Shown here piece by piece: positions 10,347 to 21,028 of a stretch of DNA of 64,000 bases. A model generated the notes under the pieces. That model saw only the letters and a program-made list of their open reading frames with translations. It had not been told where the DNA came from and searched no databases. Origin of the DNA: Capniomyces stellatus (lineage: Eukaryota > Kickxellomycota > Harpellomycetes > Harpellales > Legeriomycetaceae); contig LUVW01000001.1 of the NCBI GenBank assembly GCA_001661515.1, positions 124,001-188,000 of the forward strand, read 5' to 3'. The position numbers were made by a program, and so were the translations under genes. The first letter of the stretch is position 1; each line of letters starts with the position of its first letter.

Positions 10347-13300
10347 ATGGCGATACTGACATTTTCAAATTATTTGAGGGCAAAAAATCAAGCTCGTAAG
10401 GGATTGATAGCAAATTTAGAAAAGGAAGTGGGGATAGAACCAGAAACAAAAGCGGCCAAGAGCGTTGAGGAAAACGGACAGACAAAAGTGAAGGGGAGTG
10501 GGCGATTGGATTTAGTGGAGGTAAAACAGGCAAAGGCAAGGGAGGATGAATTGTTTGAAAGGCTGCTGCAAAGAGTAGGTGGAAAGGGGGATGGAAAGGG
10601 AGTGGAGAAAAATGAAAAGAGCAATAAGGTGGAGTTTGAAAAGATAAACGAATTGGATCAAAGCTTGATTGTGGCAAAGCTGCTGCTGGATAAGTCGAGT
10701 ATCAAGAGGATGATTAAAGAGGGCAAAGAAAGCTTGCCGGTGCAGAACAAAGCTGAAGATGGGGTGGAAGGGGTAAATGTGCTTGGATGGTTATCAAGGT
10801 ATGAAGAAGTGTGTTTTTATATTTGGTAAATAGTAGCCTGAGTGTAAAAGTAAAAGTAAAAGTAAAAGTAAAAAAAAGAAAAAAGAAAGGCAATGAATGG
10901 AAAATTGAATTTTGAAATTGTTGGTTGTATAATAGGGTGTGTGAAGGAATTAAAATTGAGGAGACGAGTTCGATGGAGCTGTTTAGGCGGATTACAGAAG
11001 AGATTGCGAATAATGAAAGAGATATTGAGGGAGGGTTGGTGGATATCGTTGGTTACGAGTATTTTGAAGTGTTGACGGAGATAATCCCAAGAGTAAAAGA
11101 AATAAAGTTGGCGTTGGAAAAGAGAAACTTTTTATCAAAGCAGCAGAATGCAGGGGGAAAGAGGACAGGGAGTAGTAAGATAAGTGCAGTATCAATATTT
11201 ACCAAACAGGAGCTGGAGTTCCTGAAAGAAAAGCGGAAGGATAGAGGGAAGAACAAGGGCAAGGGTAGAGAAAGCCAAATGGGAGGAGAAGTTGATGGGG
11301 GCGAGGGGAGTAGGTTTGGGGAGGGACTGAGAGAGAAAAGAGAGCAGGAGTTGATGCGAGGACCAAATCAAGATATGAAGAAGGCAAGTATGGAATAGAA
11401 GTAGTGGTACTGAATGTGATGTGATGTGATGTTTTTATTTTATTATTTAAAAGATAAGAGTAAATGTGAATATAAGAGTATAAAAGTGAAGAGTATATTA
11501 AAGAGAGAGAGGGAATATGTGTGGGTGTGTGTTGATGTAATAGATGGCGAAGGAGGAGACGCAGGCGTTGCATATATACACAAATGAGGTATCAGGGTCA
11601 AAGTTAAGCGAGATGGGAACAAAGTTTGCGTTGCCGATATCAACAAAGATAGAAAACCATGGGGATTACGAGGAGATAACGATACCGATTACAGAGAGGG
11701 CTGAGTTGAGCGAAGGAGAGCGGATAATCAAGGTGGAAGAGATGGATGGGCTGTGTCATTATACGTTTAGAGCGTATAGTGGGCTGAACAGGATCCAGTC
11801 GATAATATATCCGACAATATATAAGAGCAATGAGAATGTATTGTTGTGTGCACCAACAGGAGCAGTAAGTGAGAAATAGATAAATATATAAATAGATATA
11901 TAGATGAATAAATAGTGAATAAAATGGTTGTAAATGATGATGGGAATAGGGTAAAACGGATGTGGGATTGTTGGCGATATTGAGAGAAATAGGGCAGAAC
12001 AGTAGGGATGATGTGGGGATGATAAAATGGAATAAAGAGGCAAAAGAGGAGGCGAATGGGCCAATGATGGTGATAAACCGAGAGAGTTTTTTGATAATAT
12101 ACGTGGCACCGATGAAGGCATTAGCGAGCGAGATAGTGGACAAGTACAAGAAGAGGTTGATGTGGCTGGGGATGAAGGTATTTGAGCTGACGGGGGACAT
12201 GCAGCTGACACGGGCAGAGATGGGGAAAGCGAATGTGATAGTTACAACGCCAGAGAAGTGGGATGTAGTGACGAGGAAGGGGTCGGGAAATGAGGAGATG
12301 ATTAGCAAGGTGAGAGTTCTGATAATAGATGAGGTGCACTTGTTGCATGAGGAGCGGGGGGCGGTGTTGGAGGCGATAGTGGCAAGGACGCAGAGGTTGG
12401 TGGAGAGCAAGCAGTCGATGATAAGAATAGTGGGGCTGTCGGCAACGTTGCCAAACTACCTGGACGTGGCAGAGTTCCTGAAGGTGAATATCCGGAAGGG
12501 GCTGTACTACTTTGGGCCGGGGTACAGGCCGGTTCCACTGGAGCAGCATTTCATTGGGGTGTATGGAAAGGCGAACTCGAATTTGATGAAGACAAACATG
12601 AACAGGGTTTGTTACGAGAAGGTGATTGAGAAGGTGAACGAGGGGCATCAGGTGATGGTGTTTGTTCATGCAAGAAAGGAGACGGTGAAGAGTGCGATGG
12701 ACTTGAGGGAGCGGGCGCTGAAGGAGGGGTACCTGGACGAGCTGAGGGCGGACAACGATAATGTGAGGAACGTGTTTGAGGAAAAGTCGCGAAACAAGGA
12801 GCTGATTGACCTGGTTGGAGACGGGTTTGGGGTGCACCACGCGGGAATGTTGCGGGGAGACCGGAGGCTGGTCGAGAAGATGTTTATGCTGGGCAAGATA
12901 AAGGTTCTATGCTGCACGTCGACGCTGGCCTGGGGCGTGAACTTGCCAGCACACTTTGTGGTGATCAAGGGCACGGAAGTTTACTCGAGGGAGCTGGGCA
13001 AGTTTACGGACCTGTCGATTCTGGACGTACTGCAGATCTTTGGACGCGCTGGTCGGCCGCAGTTCGAGAGCCACGGAGTAGGGAGCATTATAACAGCGCA
13101 CGACAAGCTGCAGCATTACGTGACAGCAATGACGATGAAGCAGCCAATAGAGTCGCAGGTTCTGAAGCTGCTGGTAAACATGCTGAATGCAGAGATCAGT
13201 CTGGGGACGGTGGCGACTGTTGAGGAGGGGATGGTGTGGCTGAGCTACACGTTTATGTATGTGCGGATGAAAAAGAACCCGCTGGTGTATGGCATCAACA

Positions 13301-16300
13301 ACAAGGAGCTGGCCGAGGACCCGCTGCTGGTGACGGTGAGGAGGAAGCTGATTGAGGCAGCGTGTCAGGAGCTGAGCAGCCTGCAGATGATAAACTACGA
13401 CCGCAAAAGTGGGATTCTGGGGCCCAAGGAGATGGGCAGGATAGCGTCCAACTACTACATAAGCTACAAGTCAATTGAAAAGTTCAACAAGGATCTCAAG
13501 ATGACGATGACGGATGCAGACCTGCTGCAGGTGATAACCTCGAGCACCGAGTTTGACCAAATCACGGTGCGCGAGTCGGAGGCTGTGGAGATGAAGGAGC
13601 TGCTGGAGAGGGCGTGCTGCTGCCAGGTCAAGGACGGAATCAGCAGCAGCAGCGGCAAGACAAACATTCTGCTGCAGAGTGCGATCAGCAGGTACGCGAT
13701 AAAGGACTTTTCACTGGTGTCTGACACAAACTACGTGCTGATCAACAGCTCAAGAATAGTGCGCGGTCTGTTTGAGATTGCGATTAGTAGGGGGTGGGGG
13801 AATGTGGCGACTCTGCTGCTGACGCTGAGCCAGTGCATAACCAAGCGGATGTGGCCATTTGAGCACCCGCTCGTGCAGTTTGACCTGCCTGCCCAAATCA
13901 TGCGCGTGATTGAGTCCAAGGACAACCTGACCATCCGCAAGCTGCGTGAGTTTACTGCGCGAGAACTGGGCGAGCTGATTAGGAACGCAAAGTACGCCGA
14001 CCGTCTGTTCAGTATAGTGTCGCAGTTCCCGTACCTCTACATAACAAGCTCGATCCGGCCAGTGTCGCAGCAGGTGCTGGAGATCACGCTGTCGGTCAGC
14101 GTGGACTTTGAGTGGAGCGAGAGTGTGCACGGCAACGCAGAGCTGTTCTGGGTTTTCGTTTCAGACGAGACGGACAATGCAATTCTGTTTGTTGACCAGA
14201 TTGTCATAACTAGGCTCAAAAGTAACGACCCTGTTGTTGTGACCTTCACCATTCCAAACAACGAGGCCAAGTCGCGCCTGTTTGTCCGCACAATGGCCGA
14301 CCGCTGGTTTGGCGCTACCAGCGACGAGTCAATAGTCACGCACAACCTGGTCATTCCCGTAGACAAGCAGATCCACACTGAGCTGCTCGATATAAACCCG
14401 GTGCCCGTCAGTGCGCTGCAGAACGCGCTGTTTGAAGAGTACTTTAAAAAAAAGTTTCTGTACTTTAACCCAATCCAGTCCCAGGTCTTCAACACCCTCT
14501 ACAACACCCAGGAAAACGCTCTTGTTGGCGCGCCCACGGGGTCTGGCAAAACCGTTGTTGCCGAGCTGGCCATGTTCTCCACCTTCAAAACGCATCTGAA
14601 GGGCAAGGTTGTGTACATTGCGCCGCTCAAGGCACTGGTCAAGGAGCGTGTTAATGACTGGGCCGTCAGCCTCAAGATGCTGGGCAAGGACCTGGTTGAG
14701 CTGACCGGCGATATTACCCCTGACTTCAACGCCATTCTACGCGCTGACGTGATTATCACCACGCCCGAAAAGTGGGACGGTGTCAGCAGACGGTGGAAAA
14801 GCAATCTGTACGTCCAGCTCGTCAAGCTGGTTGTGATTGACGAGATCCACTTGCTAGGCGGCGACCGAGGTCCGATCCTCGAAGTCATTGTCAGCAGAAT
14901 GAACCACATCTCCGCAATGACCAGCAAAGATCGAATCCGAGTCGTTGGGCTGTCCACCGCACTAGCAAACGCTGGAGATTTGGCCGACTGGCTGCTGGTA
15001 AACAAGAGCGGACTGTTCAACTTCAACCACTCTGTGCGTCCAGTTCCCACGCAGATATACATTGATGGGTTCAGCGGCAAGCACTATTGTCCAAGAATGG
15101 CCACCATGAACAAACCCGCATACCGCGCAATCAAGGTCCACGCAAACAACAAACCCGTCATTATCTTTGTCAGTTCGCGCAGACAAACCAGACTCACTGC
15201 GCTTGACCTCATTAGCTACTGTGGCTACGAGGACTCACCAAGACAGTTCCTGAACATGACCGATGACGAGCTCGATTCTGTCGTCAAACGAGTGCGCGAT
15301 GTCAACCTAGTCAACAGCTTGAACTTTGGCATTGGCCTGCATCATGCAGGACTTGGTGAAAGCGACCGCGTGCTCGTTGAGGAGCTGTTCAAGGCTAAAA
15401 AGATCATGGTCCTCGTGTCCACCTGCACACTCGCATGGGGTGTCAACCTGCCGTGCTACCTCGTCATCATCAAGGGCACCGAGTACTTTGATGCCAAGAC
15501 CAAGCAGTACATTGATATGCCCGTAACTGACATTCTGCAGATGATTGGTCGCGCTGGCCGCCCGCAGTACGACAACTTTGCAATTGCCCGCATATTCGCC
15601 CTTGAGCAGAAGAAAAAGTTCTACAAAATATTCCTCCACAAACCATTCCCTGTCGAGTCCAGCCTACACCTCTACATAACCGACCACTTGAACGCTGAGA
15701 TCACTTCAGGCACCATTACCAGTGCCAAGGAGGCTGTCGACTACTTTGGCTGGACTTACTTGTTCCGCCGCCTCAGCTACAACCCAAACTACTACGGCGT
15801 TGACAAGTTTGGCGGCGATGTCAACCTGTTCCTGTCAAACTTGGTTGTTGAAAGCCTTGGTTTGCTTGAAAAGTCCGAGTGCATCACACTCAACTACACC
15901 ACCAACTCTGATGGCGACGATGGTAACGATGGCGATGATGTGGCTGTTGAACCAACTGTTATTGGCAGAATCTGCTCAAAGTACTACCTATCCCACCACA
16001 CCATGAAAACGTTCAAGCAGATGGTGTCCAGCATGCACCCGCCATCCACCGGCGACAGACTACACTACTTTAGCACCGCCATCTACATTCTTTCAAGAGC
16101 TTCCGAGTGGGACGAAATTCCTGTCCGCCACAACGAAGACCTGATAAACAAAGAACTCAACAGATCCTCAGCCAGGTTTAAACTGCCCAACTCATCTGAC
16201 TTCAACCTACCCCACAACAAGGTATACATTCTCATCCAACTACACCTGTCCAGATCTACCATGCCAAGCACTGATTACCTAACCGACACAAAAACCATCC

Positions 16301-17124
16301 TTGACAGCAGCATCCGTATCATGCAAGCTCTAATCGACATCACTTCCCACCTCGCCTCCAAATCCCCTCACTTGGCGTTTTTGGTCACTGGTGTCATTGA
16401 ACTCCTCGCATCCATCAAACAAGCATCTTGGCCCGATTACAACATTCTCAATGTCCTGCCCACCACAAACTCTCTATTCTTAGCTCCAAACTCCTCTGAA
16501 CCCCCCGTATGTTTAGGCCAGTTGCTCGCTTACCCCGACGACAAATTAGAATCCTTCTTCGCAAACAACTTTTCTAAACCTTCAACCCAAAAACCCTCCC
16601 AAAATGATATCACCCTACTGTGTAACGCCATTAGATCTTATCCTATCCTCAACCTAACCTACCAACCCACAACCAACAACTCCAACAACCCCAACAACTC
16701 CCATGAACTCGTCAGCATCAAAGTCAATGTTCGCCTAACCAAACCCAAATCAAAGTACTCTAAATTCGACTTCTTGGCCGATAATCAGGCTTACACTCCA
16801 CGCTTCAACAAACTCCAGTACGAAGGGTTCCTCCTGGTTCTCGCTGACTGCAAATCCAACAAAGTCTACTGCGTCAAACGCTTCAACTTTAGCTCCCCTC
16901 CCCCTCCTCCCACCTCAACCACCCCCACCTCAAAACCTCCAACCACCCTAGACCACACTTCCGTCTACCTAAACGTCCTGCTGTCCGATCTAAAGTCTCT
17001 TTCCCCCGATGATCCCACTAACAATAGCAGTAATGGTGGTGGAACGGTGCTTTTGGACCTGTTTCTGGTCTCTGACTCTTATCTTGGTCTCGATCAACAG
17101 TTTAGAATCTCTGTTCAACTTTAA
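10347..17124 (+). CDS. SLH1: Ski2-like tandem-cassette helicase Slh1/ASCC3
   Basis: This is the helicase of the ribosome-quality-control trigger (RQT) complex, which splits collided ribosomes (ASCC3 in animals). Proposed exons are 10347-10798, 10936-11383, 11544-11864 and 11950-17124, giving 2131 residues. Each junction keeps frame: phase 2, then phase 0 at a GC donor, then phase 0 inside Walker A (APTGA|GKTD). Cassette 1 has Walker A near residue 402, TTPEKWD, DEVH near 533, GLSATLPNYLDVA and HHAGMLRGDR, followed by a Sec63-type unit. Cassette 2 has APTGSGKT near 1267, DEIH near 1370, GLSTALANAGDLADW, GIGLHHAGL and a second Sec63-type unit. Brr2 was considered, but NRIQS, GLSTALANA, HYCPRMA and SSRRQTRLTA fit ASCC3/Slh1. 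All key helicase residues are intact. Codons are purine-ending early and strongly C-ending late. Confidence 0.93.
10799..10935 (+). other. SLH1 intron 1
   Basis: The 137-bp intron has a GTATGA donor and an AATAG acceptor. It contains a (GTAAAA)5 microsatellite at 10844-10873. Removing it joins the frame as WLSR-VCEGIK and skips an in-frame stop at 10827-10829. Confidence 0.7.
11384..11543 (+). other. SLH1 intron 2, GC-AG type
   Basis: The donor reads AAG|GCAAGT, the optimal context of a U2-type GC-AG intron, and the acceptor is TAATAG. Only this donor joins exon 2 in phase 0 to exon 3, whose frame is fixed downstream by the Walker A junction. The nearby GTATGG donor at 11388 would give the wrong phase. 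Length is 160 bp. Confidence 0.65.
11865..11949 (+). other. SLH1 intron 3
   Basis: An 85-bp GTAAGT...AATAG intron interrupts the first Walker A motif exactly between APTGA and GKTD. It is strongly supported because removing it restores a canonical APTGAGKTD. Confidence 0.9.
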
Positions 17125-17226
17125 TCATCTCTTTTTTTTCTCTTTTTTTTATATATAGTTTTTAATTGTTTCAAATAACTTGCTAAAAATTATATATTTT
17201 ACTATTCAAGCTCTTGAATCTACATT

Positions 17227-17856
17227 TTAATAGTAATTAATGTGTGTTATTGTAAATGGCACGTTAGTTTCATTGACATCTAGCTCTTTTGTTGGGTGAT
17301 TTGGCAACCCGTCGTGCCTGACTATCACTTCCATGTTTTTGGTTGTATTAGCATCAATCCCATCATATTTCTCCACCAATACATCAATTATTTCTCCATA
17401 ACAAACTATTGACATTGATATTTTTTTAGCTATATCCTTTCACGAAATACCGCATGAATTAGGGACTAGTATCTTGCTCAATTTCCCTTTTACCGACATA
17501 TAATCGAATTTAATCACTTCATTCTCATGCTTGATTTCTCGTTTTAAAAACTCTGCTGCTAGCTCTTTAGAGTTAAATATGAAAACTACTATGCACTTTC
17601 CATCCAGGTGTTTAAAAGTAAATTGGGGTCGGTAACAACTGATGCTAAATATACTCTTCACGGCTTTCATAGATTCGTCGCTACCAAATGACAAACTAAT
17701 TCCAAAAACAAATTTATCAGTCCCGTTTAACTTATTAATCAATTCACCATCTTTTGGTTTATTTGGTAACCAATGCTTGACTGAAACCTTCTTAAAACTT
17801 GTATGCTTAATGTTACAAAGCTTATTGAAAAGTGTTGGACTAATGTATGTATTCAT
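17227..17856 (-). pseudogene. Interrupted ORF, possible retrotransposon ORF1 relic
   Basis: An ATG-started frame of 210 codons is broken by a single TGA at 17440-17442. The 138 codons before it and the 71 after it share one frame. The middle (TFKHLDGKCIVVFIFNSK, then AAEFLKREI) and the part around the stop (ILVPNSCGIS, stop, KDIAKKI, CYGEIIDV) have an RRM-like beta-alpha-beta look. The pattern resembles nucleic-acid-binding ORF1 proteins of fungal LINE elements, but I cannot confirm the family. It lies convergent to SLH1, about 100 bp beyond its stop. It could instead be two small genes or a single sequencing or assembly error. Confidence 0.42.
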
Positions 17857-18834
17857 TTTTGATTCAGTTAAACTATGTCTGATCCAAACAAACTCGCTGC
17901 TATATACCCTGAAGTCTGTGCTTTAATGCCAAAAATAAAACGGTCATGAAATCACCTGACTCCAAAATTCGACTTGCACCACCGCTTTAAATACACTATC
18001 TGATCTCAAGCCCTTACATACTACAACCAACATCTCACATCTCGTTAGTATACCTATTTTACATCTACACTCATAACCCTCCATTTATAAAAAATAAAGT
18101 GTATATATATATGTATATAACGGAAAGCCCGTGACATAAACAAAAAGTCTTTTTTTGACGGATCAACTTTACTTGCAACTAACATATCTACTTGGAATTT
18201 AGCCATATTTTTTTAAAAACGACACTTCAATTATTCACCTTGACCATTTTGATCATCTTGACATCTTTCCTTCCTTTATTTTTACAAATCCAACCTTATC
18301 TTCCCCGCATGCAGATACTTGTGTTCTGCACTCTAAAACAAACCGGTTACTCTACCAGCCCTTCAATTTTTTTTAGCCCAACAACCAACACACACTCAGG
18401 TTTACAAACCACTTGCACTCCTATCTTATGCACTGCACATTTCCAATCCAGCTCTTCAGCATGCTTAGCTTAATTTACATCTACTTCGAGTGTCTAGATT
18501 TTAGTGTCTAAAAACACATGGTTTTGATTCAGTGCCCATACTGTACACATTCGGATATTCCTGTACATTCCGAATTGCGCCAGTGTGTTCCTTTCCTTGT
18601 CTATTTACAAACCTGGAAATACTAGCAATGACAAATTCACAACCTAGAACCAAGGCCAATTCAACTCCCAAAGCCTCGTTGAATGAATTTCTCGAGTCAG
18701 AGATACTTTAAGCACGACAAAAAAAAAGAATAGAAAAAATATGTCCCTGTTTTATTATGAAATCAAGTTCAAGACTGCTCGACAAACTGCAATATCAATA
18801 AAAATAATAAAAACAATAAAAATTCAAGTTTGTA
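17857..18834. other. Intergenic, no gene seen
   Basis: AT-rich spacer with a TATATATATG microsatellite near 18105. The only longer ORF (18192-18473) starts at TTG and has no recognisable feature. The right end contains the 3' UTR of the gamma-glutamyltransferase gene. Confidence 0.5.
18751..18756 (-). terminator. AATAAA poly(A) signal of the gamma-glutamyltransferase gene
   Basis: On the minus strand AATAAA lies about 80 bp after the stop codon. Assigned by motif and distance. Confidence 0.4.
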
Positions 18835-21028
18835 CTAGTACGCAGCTGGAACACCTAGTTTTCTAGCATCGCTGACAGCATGGATCACCCCGTTATCCAA
18901 TCTCTGAATGGCTTGCACGGTAGAGTCGTAAATATCCAAATCGCCAATTGAATGGCCTTTGCCAACTAATTTATTGGCAATCTTTACAGAAAACCCGGGC
19001 TCAACCACCACAACATCAGGGAGAAGTTGAGTGTGGAATCTTGGCGAATCAACGGCCTGTTTCAGATTCTGTTTGTACTCAAGTGAGTTTAAAAGCACCT
19101 GGAGCGTGGAAGAGATGATTCTGCTGCCACCGCTAGCACCAATCACATACTCGACGCGGTCATTGTTGATCAAAATAAGTGCAGAAGTTGACGAAAGCGG
19201 TCTTTTTCCAGGCTCAATCATGTTTTTGGGCGATGGATATAACCCAAACCCATTCTTGGTATTTGGTGTGCTGAAGTCGTCCATATGATCGTTGAAAATA
19301 ACTCCTGTCACTGGATCCATCACCTGTGAACCAAAGTGCAGATTTATTGTTGTGGTCATTGATACCGCCATGTCATCTTTATCCAGAATAGAAACATGTG
19401 TGGTTCCGTGGTCCTCCTCAACAATATACTCTGGGTCGTAATACTCGAAACTGTGTGTTCTGTCGCTGCTTATTTTCTTGTTGTTCTTGCGCCCAAACTT
19501 CTTGCTCAGCTGCCTATCAACCACCTCTCCCAGCTTGTTGAACTCTGGATCTGCTATCCTGGTTCTTCCAGCAAATCCAAACTTTATTGCCTCAATCAGC
19601 CTATGCACGCTCTTTCCCGTTGGAATCTTTGGAAACCTAAACCCCTCTACAATGTTGAGCACCGAGACTGCATTCGACCCACTCGTTGGTGGTGGACATG
19701 TTATCACTGTTCGTCCTCGGTACGTTGTCGTGATGGCCTCCCTTACCACGGGCCTGTAGCTCTCCAGATCTTCTAGCGAAACAATCCCCCCGTGCTTTTC
19801 TATTGCCTTCACCATACTGTTTGCCAGTTCTCCCTTGTAAAAAGAATCAGCTCCCTCATTGGCTATAATTTCAAGCGTATTGGCAAGATTCTCCCTCTTT
19901 ATTATATCTCCTGCTTTTTTAATACTATTGTCTGGGTTGGTGTATGCTTTACTAAATCCCTCGTCTGTTTTTACCAACTCTTCAAAGCTCTCCATTGTGT
20001 ACTCGATCATCTTTCCCATCTTGAATCCTTCTCTCGCATATTTGATTGTGGGCTCAAACAATTTCTTCCATGGCAATTTACCATGCCTATTCAGTTTCAA
20101 TAATATCATTAGTCACATATATAGTTATACTACCAATTATCAACTACCAATTATCAACTTACCTCCTGTGTGCCAACTCAAATCCTCTGATTTCCCCTGG
20201 GACAGCAATTGCAAGCCCACCAACCTGCGCCAGCTGGATGTCACCAACAAACATCGTCCTGTTTGCCAAACGTGGCGCTGTTTCTCTAAAATCAATAACC
20301 TCGTTCTTACCATCTGGTTTATGAATAAGCATAAATCCCCCTCCACCAATCCCCGAGGCATATGAGTTGAATAACCCGATACACAACGCTGAAGCAATAG
20401 CTGAGTCAACGGCATTTCCGCCATCCTTCAAAACTAAATATCACAGCAAACCATTATTTTTCATTAATCTCGCTACCCACTTTATCTAGTCTCGCCAAAT
20501 TTATATATACTTATATACTGAACAACATAAAGTGACGAATGACCCCAATACATCGGATATTATATCATGCTCTTATAACTTACTCTGCAGCCCAATTTCT
20601 GAGCACTCGCCCACTTCTGTTGCCACCGCTGCTTTCTTTCCAAAAACCTCTTCGGAGTCTATCTCGGCCGCTCTGGTACTTCCAAATATCTTTCCATCCT
20701 TTTTCCCACTACCCTTATTGTTTTTACTTGCACGCATACGCGAGAAAGCCTCCGTGTTTATTATCTCTGATATCCCTGTTTTGGAATGTGTATTTGACTT
20801 TCCATAGCAACCAGTGACAAAATCACCAATTTGGTGCCTGTTTGTCAAAAACAATAATGTCACGACTGCTGCAAAAGTCCATTTTGCTCTGTTGAGTATA
20901 CCACAGCATTTGGTCCTTTCTTTCTTGACTATGCTGTTTTGCTTGCTGCCACGCATGTCCGCGCTTCGTTTGGTGGTTTCACCAATCAACTTGCTGTCTC
21001 TGCTCGCATCAGGCAAGCTATTATCCAT
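18835..21028 (-). CDS. Gamma-glutamyltransferase (glutathione hydrolase), membrane-anchored
   Basis: The enzyme removes the gamma-glutamyl group of glutathione. Fungal members (yeast Ecm38) act in the vacuole. Proposed exons are 21028-20584, 20433-20163 and 20086-18835, giving 655 residues. Both introns (150 and 76 bp) have GTAAGT donors and TAG acceptors and keep frame: [12 protein letters not shown] and AHRR-HGKLPW. A cytosolic basic N-terminus precedes a signal anchor ([12 protein letters not shown], about residues 50-61). Family blocks seen are [29 protein letters not shown]-like [25 protein letters not shown] and the autoprocessing/catalytic Thr in HGTTHVSI (about residue 466). GSQVMDP, PLSSTSA and GASGGSRI follow. 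Length matches fungal enzymes (about 650). Processing into large and small subunits at the Thr is expected from the family. Confidence 0.92.
20087..20162 (-). other. Gamma-glutamyltransferase intron 2 with 14-bp direct duplication
   Basis: The 76-bp GTAAGT...AATAG intron contains two adjacent copies of GTTGATAATTGGTA directly after the donor region, followed by a TGACTAATG branch-like motif. Confidence 0.75.

Noticed and set aside
12121..12840. 239-codon minus-strand ORF
   Set aside because: Antisense shadow of the SLH1 helicase core, kept open by the purine-rich coding strand.
18192..18473. 93-codon + strand ORF
   Set aside because: TTG start, no motif, and Ser/Thr/Leu composition typical of chance ORFs in this AT-rich DNA.
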